Part shown: in pieces, positions 25,601 through 38,700 of the stretch | Numbering within the stretch: the first letter of the stretch is position 1 | How the letters are laid out: the number at the start of each line of letters is the position of its first letter | Origin: Lingula anatina | Lineage: Eukaryota > Brachiopoda > Lingulata > Lingulida > Lingulidae | Direction of reading: 5' to 3' | Length of the DNA: 64,000 nt | Assembly: GCF_001039355.2 (NCBI RefSeq) | Contig: NW_019775710.1 | Span: forward strand, 99,177 to 163,176 | Position numbers and translations under genes: made by a program | Notes under the pieces: generated by a model | What the model saw: only the letters and a program-made list of their open reading frames with translations | Told to the model about the DNA's origin: nothing | Databases searched by the model: none

Positions 25601-28600
25601 ACTCAATGGTGAAGGTACCGTCACCATTGTCCAGGGTGTTCACTGGCACGTCCAGTCCTTTCTCGTCGGTCAGGGCAATAGCCACATCACCTACAGAGAG
25701 ATGAGGATAAAATTTAAGAGGACTAATATTCTGCTTTTTATTGCAAGGCATTATCATTATAACAGGCATTTCTTACTATACAAAACCAACAATTATATTG
25801 AATCAGATAATGACCAGGGCCTTTTCATAAAACAACTCAAGTTAATAACTGGTATGAGCAGTCTTCTAATAATTTCGAGCCCACCTAATTTATGATTTCA
25901 AAGAATCCTTTTTTTAGTTCTTTATCACATGGAAAATGTAAAAAATAACATGAAAAATCTAATCACAAACATGAGGAATCTAATCAAGCATCAATGTTCC
26001 TGGAACACTGTGAAATGAAGAAAGTAAATGTTGGTGACATCAAAATCTATCTGTATCTGGCCATCATGGTAGCTTTACCTGGTCCAGCTTCCTTGCAGTC
26101 CACAATGAAGTGGGTCTTCTCAAAGGTCTTGACCCCCTTGGACACACCAGGTCCATATACCTTCACCTTGGATGGGTTGCTGGGCTCCTTTACATAGACC
26201 TGAAGGAGATAAAGAAAGTATGAGAAAAATCTCTGCATGCAGTCAAAAAAAGTGCTAAAAATTATCTGATTTAGGACAGAAAGATCACAGTGACAAACAG
26301 ATGACACAGTTACCTCAATATGGCCTCAGAATTTGAAATTCATAAATTCATATAGAAAATGTAAAAAAAAAAAAAAAAAAAAAAAAACTAGATGAAGAAG
26401 CCCGAGTCTAAATCAATCTTACCCTGTATGGGCTGTTAGGAATATTACATCCACCAAACACAACAAAGATGGTATGTTTGACAAACTTCTTGGGCATGTA
26501 TCTGCAGCTGTAGGTTCCATCCTTGTTATCCACCACCTGGACCTCCACCTCTTTGTAGTCCTTGTCGTAGCACGTGATCTTGAGAGGAGCGCGACCAGCC
26601 TTGCGTGTGTCCACTGTGAACTCAGCCCATGAGTTGGCGACCACGCCGTCTTTCTCCAGACCTGGACCATAGGCTGTGACCTGAAGCAGAAAGTGTGGGC
26701 TAGTTTATGAAATATTAAGTTACTGGAGAACTACTCAACTTTAAAACTATTTTGTATAATGTATTTATTTCAAATCTATTTCATTACTGAGACAATCAGT
26801 CAAATGTGCAGTACGAGTTTCTATGTTATTTTACAATATTTTGTCTTGAAGCTGAAACACACTTTATCTAGGTTTGAAGGGGTAAAGAAGCTGTAGAAAA
26901 TCGTTGTTATTAAGGGTTTTATTGACCAAGTACAAAATCCAATGCCATTTTTATGTTCATTTATCAGAAGAAAAGAGCAATCTAGTTCTTTGTGGCACTG
27001 TAGGCAATGTCACTGGTAGCAAGAAGAAAAATATGCCATTGGAGGCAATGGTATATAGAACTATGTCACTGGAGACAATGGCATGTAGAACTCTGTCATT
27101 TGAGGCAATGGCAAAGAGCTGCCCCTTACCTTGGAAGCATCATACAGATCTGTCTGTGGCTGTATCTGGGCCATGTAGGGGGAGTTAGGGATATCCTCCT
27201 CATCACACAGTATATGGACAGCATACTCTCCTGGAGCCGTGGGCCAGTAGGTCACATCTGCTGAGCCATCTCCATTGTCCTTACAGTCTATCTTGGCCTG
27301 GGATGGGCCTTCAATTGAGAAACCTGGACAGCAGAATTGGTAAAAATTATTGAAGCTATTTCAGTGATCAAAGGTTTGGACAGATACCTCAGAATCTCAT
27401 ATCAGCCAAGATATCATTTGCTTATGCATTTATCTAGGTCTGAGTGAGTATCAGAAACAAAAACTTGTAATAAAATAAATACCAAGATAAGGAGCAAAAA
27501 TTTTAACTACTTTAGATTACTTTTACATTCAACTAGAATGTCCCGGATGAAAGACAATCAAAGTTACTGTATTGAAGAGCACATTTCTCCATTTTTCATC
27601 AATGCAGACTGGTTACTATGAACAGATATGTTACATTCTAATACAGAAAGGTAGCCTTCATTTTATATTACCTAGAGCACCAGTTTCTCCATTGGTCTCA
27701 ACAACAAAGTCTGCAGGCATGCCACAAGTGCCGCCCTCTAGACCTGGTCCATAGGCACGGATGTTGCTCTTCTTCAATGGACCGACTTCAACCTGATCAA
27801 AATGGCAAACATGTATCCATTAATTAAATGATTAATATAAGACAAAGTATGAAAATACATGAAGAAGTTTCGATAATTTTGTAAAAATTGGGTTCCTTTA
27901 GTTTACAGCTAGGCTTTGGGCAAAAAGGTTGCTTAGTGGTCATGATTCAAACTTATCAAATTTAACAATTTACTTCATTACCAAAAAGAAAAAAAAATTG
28001 TAAAATCAAACAAACTATTTTTCTCAAAAATTAAACAAATTCTTAAAATTATCTTGCAAATAATCAAATCTATCATAAACTGCTGTCCATACCTTGAATG
28101 GACTCTTAGAAATGTGCTGTCCACTGAAAGTAATGTTGACCACATAGATTCCAATCTTCTGTGGAATATACACACACTCGTATGTGTTGTCATCTAACTT
28201 CTTCACTTTGCATGGCTCATCAATACCACCTGAAATGCACAGAGGGCACATGTTACCTTTTATTCAAAGACAATTGCATTCATGCTAAGTCAAGACGGTT
28301 CTGTCAGTGTCAACTCAAATATACAAGAATCTTAGCAATGCAGCCCCAGTTTCATATATAAACTGAAGTCAGTTCCCTGGCTTAGTTGACTTGGATTTCC
28401 ATGAGAGCTCTGTAGCACTGCTCCTGATAGGGTAAGATGTGCACATGTGACCATGTATTGTAAGTAATTAAGTCCTGAAATATCTTATTACCATTCTTCA
28501 ATATTCTAATAATATAAAGAAAAAATAATGAAAAAAAAAGACCCACTTACCTGGTCCTACGACCTGTACTTTAAGCTCTCCCTTGCCAGCATCCTTCGTG

Positions 28601-31600
28601 TGTACCTTGAAATCAGCATGGTCCTTGACACGGACACCCTTGGGCTGGATACCACGCCCTGTGGCGTAGCATTTCTTGGGCTCAACAGCTGGAATATGGA
28701 AGATTAATATGTACATAAAAGATATATATATCTTTTCTTTATGAGTATCAATTAATAAATAAAAAAGAATGTAACTTATCACCCTGATTCTAAAAAAATG
28801 TGTAAAATTGAAATAATTAATAAATAAATCTAAAAATAATAATAATAAAAGTGTGATAACAGCATACTAAAACTAATAGCAATAAAAACTAAATATCTGC
28901 ATATCTCTTCCTAAATGTCTTGGAGGTTCCTTTTCAGTTCTTACAAATAAATAATATGCAACAATATTCTAATTTATGCACTTTTCTTACAAACAATAAT
29001 TCATTCTTCAAGCCTTATATATCTGACATCGTGGACACAAGACAAAAATGTATTATAATAATTGCTATCTAGGGTTTCTGCAATCACTGGGCAATCAAAA
29101 CTAAAATATTTATATCACAAAATCAAGCATTCACAGGCAATTTCAAATTTTCCACAAGGGGGTATGATCAAATCAAAAATTTATTTTAAAAAAACTAGAT
29201 GCTATAATTTGATGCTTAATTTAGATCAATGTACAATCAAGATTTTTATATTTCAAAGGTCTAAAAAATCAACAAATGATAATCCACAAATGGTTTGTAA
29301 ACCACTCTAATACACAGATATGTATAATTTGATACTGTATAACGGTCACGACATAATATGCCATTAACAATGTTTTTACAATCATAATACTATTGTTATC
29401 GTCAATATTCTTATATCACATTAATGGTTAATTAGGTTAAATTGTCAAAATCTAAAGCAAACAATTTTCATACACTATCTGTTCATTTGTTGGGTTACAG
29501 AATTACCACATTGCACTTTTCTCACACATCTAAGTTAAAATGAATAATTGATTATCAACTAAGTGAATAGTTTCAAGTAGACGTATTACGTTTTTATCAT
29601 TATAAGTGGTATGAGATCAAATGGAAAAAAATTAAAATAAAATGTTCCACAGAAAAGAGAAAATTTTGTTCCCGTATTGGTAGAAAAATATCCACCAATG
29701 AATATAATTATCACATGGATGATCATTACCGATTTTATGATTCCAAAAAAGGTTTTTATTTGGCAAAATGTTTTAAAGATGAAAGATTGCAATCTTCTTT
29801 TCATTTTGGAATAAAATGTCCACAAAAAAAGTTAAAGTTTATTATTTCAAATCTTATTTCCCAAATCTAATACAAGAAAAAACATGGCATGTCCATTCTA
29901 AAAAATGCACGTTCAATCAAGGTTCGTGTCACACACTCATGCAGGTATGGCAAAATACTATTTATCTGAAATTTGTTTTGGGTTAGATTAGAAAATCACT
30001 ATCATGGCTCTGGGCTCATTTTTATCTCATTCAAAAATAGGTGAAGATTGAAATTAACAACAAAAAAATTGATTTAATGAAGAAAGGAAGCATGAAATCG
30101 TGAAACAAGAGGTTATTTACATAGGGGTGAAGATTTGAATTTATGGAAGTTGGATTTAAGAGAGAGAAAAAAACATTAAATCATGAATAATGTAATCATG
30201 GAAATTGTACAGAGGGTTTGATTAAAAGATGGATTGATTAATCACATTATAACAGTACAACTACGAACAAAAATCGATTATTTTATCAACTGGACTATAT
30301 CTTTCTTAGTCAAGCATTGCTTCACAATTCACTGGCAGGATACAATTTGTGAAGCACTGCCTGAAAAATCTAAAGACAAGTTGAAATTCAGGACAAAATA
30401 TATGTAGGAAAATAGGTTGAATATGTCAAAAAAGCACTGAAAATTGGTGCATCAGCTATGTCAACTGTGAAGTGAATTTAAAATGGAAAGCTGGTGATAT
30501 TTTATAGGTCATAAAGGCAACCTTATATGTATATATACTACCTGGAGGAGCTGAGAAATAAAAATAAGATTTTTTTTCAAAATGATTTCAACATAAACAA
30601 GACGAAATACAAAAGGTGTCCCACAAAACAAGCTAAAACAATAAACACAACAAACAACAAATAAGAGTGATATTTAAATCGGTTTCCAAAACATTAATAT
30701 TCAATAATGCTGGTCAAATCCAAATTAGTTTCTCTATGCAAAATCTTATGCAATAGCAATTACTTTTTAAAACATACTACAAAACATACTAGAGGTGTTG
30801 AAATTTAAGTTTATGGACGGGATTGTCACAAATTTAGTAAACAATACTGTTAGAAATGCATAAAAATTCAAATGGACAGCACTATAGGCAATTCTTACTA
30901 CAAGCCAATATCATCAATAAAAGTATGTCAACATAATTGTCAGTTCAGATGAAAATAATTAGGACAGTCTGACCCAATTATAATTGCAATTGGGTCTTTG
31001 TAACCTAGTTACTGAAATAAATAAGTCAATAATGACCACTTGACAAAAGTATCACACACCTGTACAAGTGCACATAATACCATCCATAAAACATTCCATG
31101 TGGTCTTCACTGATCCAATCCTCTATTTGCTTTTGTTGTTTTAAGTCGGTCAGCAATATACTGGGATCAATTTTTTCATCAAGATTCAAATATATACATC
31201 CATTTCGTGCATTCATTACATAAGAGTATACAATCCCAACATGTGCGTGTACTATGGTGAAAACTGTCAAGTGATCAATCATTGACCTTGATAACAAATT
31301 AATTAGGTCAGCATGACCTAGTTACCAAAGGAGGTCACCTTGCCCAATTTTCTACATTTTTTAAAAACACTTACGTGGTGCCACATTGACAGTGAATGGG
31401 CTCTTGGGAATGGGCTTGCCAGCAAACAACACGTTGACAGTGTGGACGCCTGACTCCTTGGGTGTGTATTCCACATAGAAGGTTTCCTCAGTTTTGGCAG
31501 TGATGCTTGGTTTCACAGTGTCCTTGTGACCATGTGGGTCAACAATGCTGACCTCTACATTGCCCTTGCCTGCACCTAAGTAGCACACAGGAAAATTCAT

Positions 31601-34600
31601 TACAAATTGAAATCAAAATCCCAAATGAGAATTATGAAGCAAGATAAAAAATATATGAATTTATCAAAAATAGTAGGTGTAATTCTAATTGGGCTAATCA
31701 GAGTTTGAAAATAGAGCACAATATCATACAAATGGAAAAAAAAGTACTACTTTGTAAAAGATCAGACATATTGTTCTTTAAACGTAAGTCATACAAACCA
31801 AGTGATAAAGCAAGATACCTTTAGTGAAGACCTCAAAGAATGTTTTCCTGGTTGCCATGACACCAGTTTTCTCCAGACCTGGACCTGCGGCGGAGCATTT
31901 ACTGGCATCGCCTGCAGCGCCCTCTACAGACACCTCGAATGGAGACTTGGGGATCTCTTTTGATGCAAATTTGACGATCACCTGAAGCACAATAAATCTT
32001 ACAATGAATCACTATAAGCAATAGAAAGGTACAATTTCAATTGTGACATTTCTTATCCAATTACGGGATTGATATTTTGTCTTGGAAGTGTAAAGAAGTA
32101 TACATCACTTTGTAGTATATTTTTGTTAATAAGAAATAAAATGTTACTTCAACATTCAAATGGGACTAATTCATGTAACATGACAGAACTTTTAAACATC
32201 GATTTTCAACTATGAATATTTGTATAAAGTCATATAAAAACTCATCTTACAATAAAAATAAATTTCTCAATGAATAAAAATGGGATTTCTATGTAGGTAA
32301 CTAACTGGTGATGCACTTGTGTAGAAACATTTATATTTGTACGACTTTTTGTTCTATATACAGAACAGCAGATTCAGTTAATGGCAACATTCTACAGGGC
32401 AAACACCACCATTAAAAGAATTTTGTCAATACTATTCTGTGAGGGGAAAAAGACCAAACCATCTATTGAATTTTGCAACAAGTCTGTAGTTTTCTAGTTA
32501 TATCATTGCCAGTTCTACTAACTCTGTATTTGCCCTCCATGGTAGGTGTGTAGCAGCAGGAGTAGGTCAGGTTACGGTCATTGTTGAAGACAACTTCACA
32601 CTGAAATGACAGAAGAAATCCATATCATTTACTTTATTGTTGAGGTATAGCATAATTTAGGACTTGCATCTCTGTTAAATATCACAATAAATCTCAAAAA
32701 TCAGTTGTATTTTTAAATGGATGAACTGAAAAGAGAAAAAAACACCAGTTTGATGACAACTTCATTCATGTTCAACTTTTTTGAAAATCATATTCCACAT
32801 GAACCTTCACTCATAACAAAGTTTATACAAAATCATTAAAGAAAATTTTTCCTGGTCTTTTTGGACCACAAACAAAGTTGTCATCATACACATTTTTTTT
32901 TTTATATCCATACTTCGTCCATGTCAGGACCATCAAATATGGAAATAGATGGCAGCAGTGTACTTGACAATCTACTCAGTCTCTGGCGTCTATCCATCTC
33001 TAAGCCTTCCCATGCAAAATTTCTAGGAAATCCTACCCAAATTTATGACCCAGAACCACGAGACTCTATCATCTTTTGGTCAGAGAAGATAAGTGGTTCC
33101 ATCCGTCGTAGCGTATCCAGGTATTTAATAGTCCACTTAAGATGAAAGAGCAAACCTTGCAACTAGCCAGCCAGAGCAATGCACATTAATAAAGTCCCTG
33201 TTATAATGAATTGTGAAGAACAGCATAATATAAGACACATCTTCAATAATCCAAGTTCCTCACACGGCATATGGAAATGACACACATACAATGTCATTAT
33301 TATCCCACTTCAAAAACACCTTCTGAAAAGTATAGTTGGTTGCCAAATGAACAGCGAATGAGTATTTGGATCATATTAATTACATAAGTTATTCCCTAGG
33401 CACTAGTAAGACAATCCAGCAAGCAACAAGGCTAAATAAGCTAGATGGTATATGTACATGTAAGAACTGAGGCTAGACAAGTTTCCTCCAGCATTCAAAG
33501 AAATGGCAAGCACAACTACATAGTGTTTTATACCAATGCTTTGACACTGCCACTAATTTGATTTGGTCTTAAGACTAACAAATACAATGAACAACTGTCT
33601 CTTAATGAAACAGGTACTACAGACCTATAGGCTTGTATGTAGTACAGTCATTCACTGTGAGAAAAAAAGTATGGTTATTTTTCCTCGTCAGGCCATCACG
33701 TAACACAGTGCACTTTAAATTACGTTTAACAAATCAAGAGTGGTAAATGAAGTGCATTCTTTGTCAGGCTAGACACTGACAAATGATGACCTATTTCCAG
33801 AAAAGAGTTCTTTCATGATAACGCATATACCAGTTCCTTTCCAATGAAAAAGGTAACAGCTAGTACTTGACTATAACTTGACTTGACTATAACTTTATAG
33901 GACCATTTGCATGATGGAAGAAAATTATTAAAAACACACAAACAGAATACCTACGAAAAGATCAGGCGACAAGTAGCCGGTATTCTTAAAACAACCACTG
34001 CTTCCTGTTCATTTTTAGTGTCATCAGTTAATCCTGCTCAAGGCATGTCAGCCAAAGAAACAATTTTTCTATCACAATATAGCCAGATCACATAAATTCT
34101 GACATTCAGGTTACTGGGCTTGATAGGGGCAAAAAATACAGTGAAACATTTGTGAACCTGGAAATAAATTGCACCACTGGTTAAAATGCCTTTCTCTGAG
34201 CTTACCAGAACAACTCTGGTGAGAGTATTTTGTGAGAAAATGCCCTCTCCTCATATTACACGTTTGCTTGTAACTTCAAGGCAAACAGATCCTCAAGAAA
34301 CAATAGGAGCAAAAGTTTTAACCTTATGGAAAGCAATGCAACAATGTAAAGTCACAATGGTGAGAAATACAGAAGTAAAAGTGGGTCTTTGAAAAAATGC
34401 AAGCATGGCAGGTGTGTGCTGCTTTAAATCATGGCTGCAGCATTCAAATATCCAGATTTCCAAATAAATGCAGATTTTTATCTCTAGAAATAAACCATCT
34501 TGCAGCTATCAGTTCTGGCAGCTATATTCCTTGCCAGCTGATAAAAAACATTTGGACTGAATGACTACATGCTTTGGACCCTATATGACTGGATACAGTA

Positions 34601-35669
34601 TTCTCATTTATTATGTCAGTGTTTTACTACCTAGAATGAACCGACGCAAGACTGTTAAAACTGTGCACTTTGAGATTACACAAATTTAAGTAATGATTTT
34701 GAGTTGATATATAAATAAAAGTAGGCAAAACAATATCCTTTTGGAAAGAAGAAATATTGGCATAGCTGCAGTAATATGAAATTACAGATATACCAATATA
34801 TACACTTTCAGGTTTTTAATATGGCAAAACAACCTATTATATATATATATATAATATATTCTTAATACCAAGCATGTTCTTTTATCTGTGCTTTATACTC
34901 ACAGGTTCTTGAGCACCCTTAGGATTGAGGATGATCACTTCCACAGTGCCTCTGCCAGCACTGAATGTTTCTACTGTGAATCTGGCTGGAGCTCCAACAG
35001 AGTTGCCAGTGGGCTCAATACCTTAATTGAAAATGAACAACTTTTAATAACAAAAGAACTGCTTTACTGACACTTTCAAAACTGTTATACAGAATGTTCA
35101 AAATTTTGTGCACTTTCATTTTAGAAATCTCGCTGAATGATATTCAAAAATTGGGCACAGAATCAAACAGGTCAATATTCCAATATTTGTCATTAATGAA
35201 ATCAAGAATAAGAGACAGAGGCTTTTTTCCCTTTAATTTAACTTCATCCAATTTCTTAAAACTTTTTTCTACAATTTATGTCTTCATCTTCTTCATTTTA
35301 TCATTTCTATTCAATAACATATCATTCTTTGTATTTTATTTAGTGATCTTTTTCATATTATTATCTGCACATATGATGTCATACATCATTCTGTACAACA
35401 ATTCCTTTACAACAAATCAATGACTGTCCAACACAAGCTCATCCAATAGACTAAAAATAGAGTAAACTTAAGGACCACGATAGTCAATGCATCAGGCGTA
35501 AAAAAGAAGATGATTCACCTGGTCCGTAAGCCCTCACTCTGGCTGGGTTAGTTCTTGGTCTCACTGGAGCTCCTGGCTTCAGCTTAGCATTGGGGAACTG
35601 AGAGAGGTAGGTCATCATACTGAGATCATCTACCTTAGGGTTACACATCTCAGCTGGCTTGATCAACTA

Positions 35670-35728
<59 letters not shown>

Positions 35729-38700
35729 GGTGGTTTGCTGAAAAGTTTGAAAACATATGTATGAATAATTATGTATATTAACATATACTATAAGTTATAC
35801 TATAAAATATAACACATACTATATTGTATCAGTGATGATGAGACTGAGTCGGAATTAAAACCTACAAACTGATATGTAATCACACTAATTAAACTTGAAC
35901 AAAATATGTTTCCTACTGATTTAATATCATCACAAAGGTAAAAATGGACGCATTTCTAATGCTGATTTTCTTAAAAGATATAATAATATAAGTTTGCAAA
36001 GGGACAAGTTTGGCAATAAATAAAACGTCATACGCTTGATTCATTGCATTAGTTGTGAAAAACAGGTTGATCTGTGTAATTGTGATAGCTCACTCACAAT
36101 AAAAAATCAGAAACAGTACGTTTCCACCAGACTACAATATGGTTTATACAACATGTCACAAATATGGCATAATTTATGACATGACTGCCACTATAACAAT
36201 GAAGCTGCTGCAACACATGCTGAATATGAATGAATGAGAGTATAGGCTGGAAGATGATACGTTTTATTAGTCTATTTCGGACAGAATATCAATTTCATAC
36301 ATTAATATGCAAGGGGAAGTAATTAATAATCACGGGGGTTTAATGTAGATATTTATTATGATACATAAATCTCAATTAAAGAACATATCCATTTTACATT
36401 CCAGTCTAGATATCCATCAGGTCCAAATTCTAGTTGAACTATTCAACTTTTCTTAAATAACAGAAATAGAAATAATAGCCATGTGAACTCTGGAAAACTG
36501 CCGTAACACCATTAAATGCTGGGTATTTAAGAGAAATGGTTTGATATTTCACCTTCCAATCCGTTATCTACATACATCCATATTGTGTTGCTGTTTTTTT
36601 TTTTTTTTTTTTTTTCTAAAGACTGATCATATCTGAGGAACATATAGTCTGATATTACAATCTCAAGTCAACAAATGTTGGCTGTTGGTTTAATGTTTCA
36701 TATAACAATGACGTTATTCTTGCAAACAAGTAGACACTGCACTGTTTTAGCTCATAAGCTCTGTACATAGACAAGCATCATTTTTCTTTTTCCTCTGAAC
36801 AGAGGTGCACCTGTGCCCCTAAGTTCAAATACAGTTCACCTTAGGTTAATATTACATTGATGTACAGTTATTTGCCTTTTTCTTATTCAACTGTTTAAAA
36901 AAAAAATTCAAGGCAGTTGTTTAAAACAAGTTACAACAATAGGAGCCTGTATATGAATTTTAAATGGCGGAAGAGATTAATGTGTTTTTTTTATATAAAA
37001 TGCTCAGCAAAAACTAAGGAAGGAGCAGGAGAATTGTTTGAGACTGCAGCAAGAGCAACTATATTTAAAAAGAAGTGTCGAAATTTGGTAGGCAGGGAGA
37101 CCATCAGGGGATTATGCAGCATTGCTATAAAGTGGGGTCAGCCAAATTTGATCTGCATAGTAGTTAGGCCAAGGATAATCTGTTGTGAATGCGACTGAAG
37201 TAATAAACAGCATATAGTTCCATTTCCACACAGTTTAGGACCATTATAAAACTATCAGCATATTCCTCTGTATTGCCCAAAGGTATACACTGTGTTCCCT
37301 TGTGTTGCCCTAAGGTACACACTGTGTTCCCTTAAGCCATCTGTCCTCAGACTGTCACAATGTGATATTAATATGCAGTGAAGATTATGAGTAACTTAAT
37401 AATGTAAAGTTCTCATGAGAGTTGATGAACATGGACTGAAGTTCTGAGGACCATCTGTGACAAAATTTGCCTCGGGTTTTACCTTTGAAAGTTTAAGCTA
37501 GTATTTGTGTTTTGCCTCAAGTGTTAGTTTGGTTCATTTTGATTTTAACGCAACACCAATCTGATAAATTAATTTTTTTTTTCGTTATTTTTGCTTTTTT
37601 CATTATTTGAGCAATTTCCCTTTTTAACCCTTCATTTTTACACATCTTGTTCTAATAAAGTCTTCCACAGTCCCCATATCAAAATCAATTTGTTTAAAAA
37701 AATTTATCAAAAGGCTTCCACGTACTTGCTGTAGTCCTTCCAACTACACACATGGGCTATTAAAATTATCATAAAATTCAATGCTTTTTCACCGACATCT
37801 TCGGACATTTAGAACTAGTACCATTTTTACATACTTAAATAATCCAGATCTGATTTACATAACTCGCTTTAATCACCCAAACAGATACAAAGATGGCAGA
37901 CAGACCAGCCTCACTTTGACATCTACAGGCAGTTCCAGATGTAAGGTAAAGAGGAAGTCATCTGCTCTGTGATGCAACATTTGATGAACTTCTCATGAGA
38001 ACCTTAATGCAAACATCTCAGCTATCTTGTTCCTGAGGGGAAAATCTCCAGGTGAATCCTTTACAGCATTAGGTAATATGCTTGCGTCCATGTATAATAG
38101 GCATTCCCCCCTTTAGTAATCAATCAGAGACTTTGAGAAAGAACACTTACTGACAGTTTGGAGTGAAATGAAACATCAAGTATACTTTAACATATGCATT
38201 TGTTTCAATAACTGAAAATAATAATAAATATTGAAATTAAAAAATCCTTGAAAAATGTAATTACTTATTGCTATCTTTTGAATATTGGCACTAAGGAAAT
38301 GATTCAAGAAAAAAAATTTAATATGGGATTTTGAATGAATTTTTTTTTTTTTTTTTTGTATTAATTGATCTTTAAAAAGGTTGATATTCCAGTTTCTTTT
38401 CTCTCTCTCTCTCCATAGCGCTCACTCTCTCTCTCTCTCTCTCCCTGCCCTTTGCAAAGATCTCACTTAAGGCAATTAAAATTACTAAGATGATAAAAGC
38501 TGCTGCATTCTAGGAAGGAAAATGATAACACTGGCCAAACCTCTTCCAATTTCTGTTCAATTATCCCATCAAAATGGGCAGACTACAGGTTTGTGCATAA
38601 AAAACACAGCTTGCCACCCACTCTCAAACATCACCTTGGCCTGGGCCCAATTTACACTGCTCACCCAAGTTCCACAACAGGTTAGATCCAAAGCGTACTT

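Larger units (their letters stand above)
28689..31374. other. intron between repeats 2 and 3
   Basis: A 2.7-kb intron, very AT-rich. The only notable content is the candidate cassette at 31060-31251 and the inverted arms around it. Confidence 0.65.
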
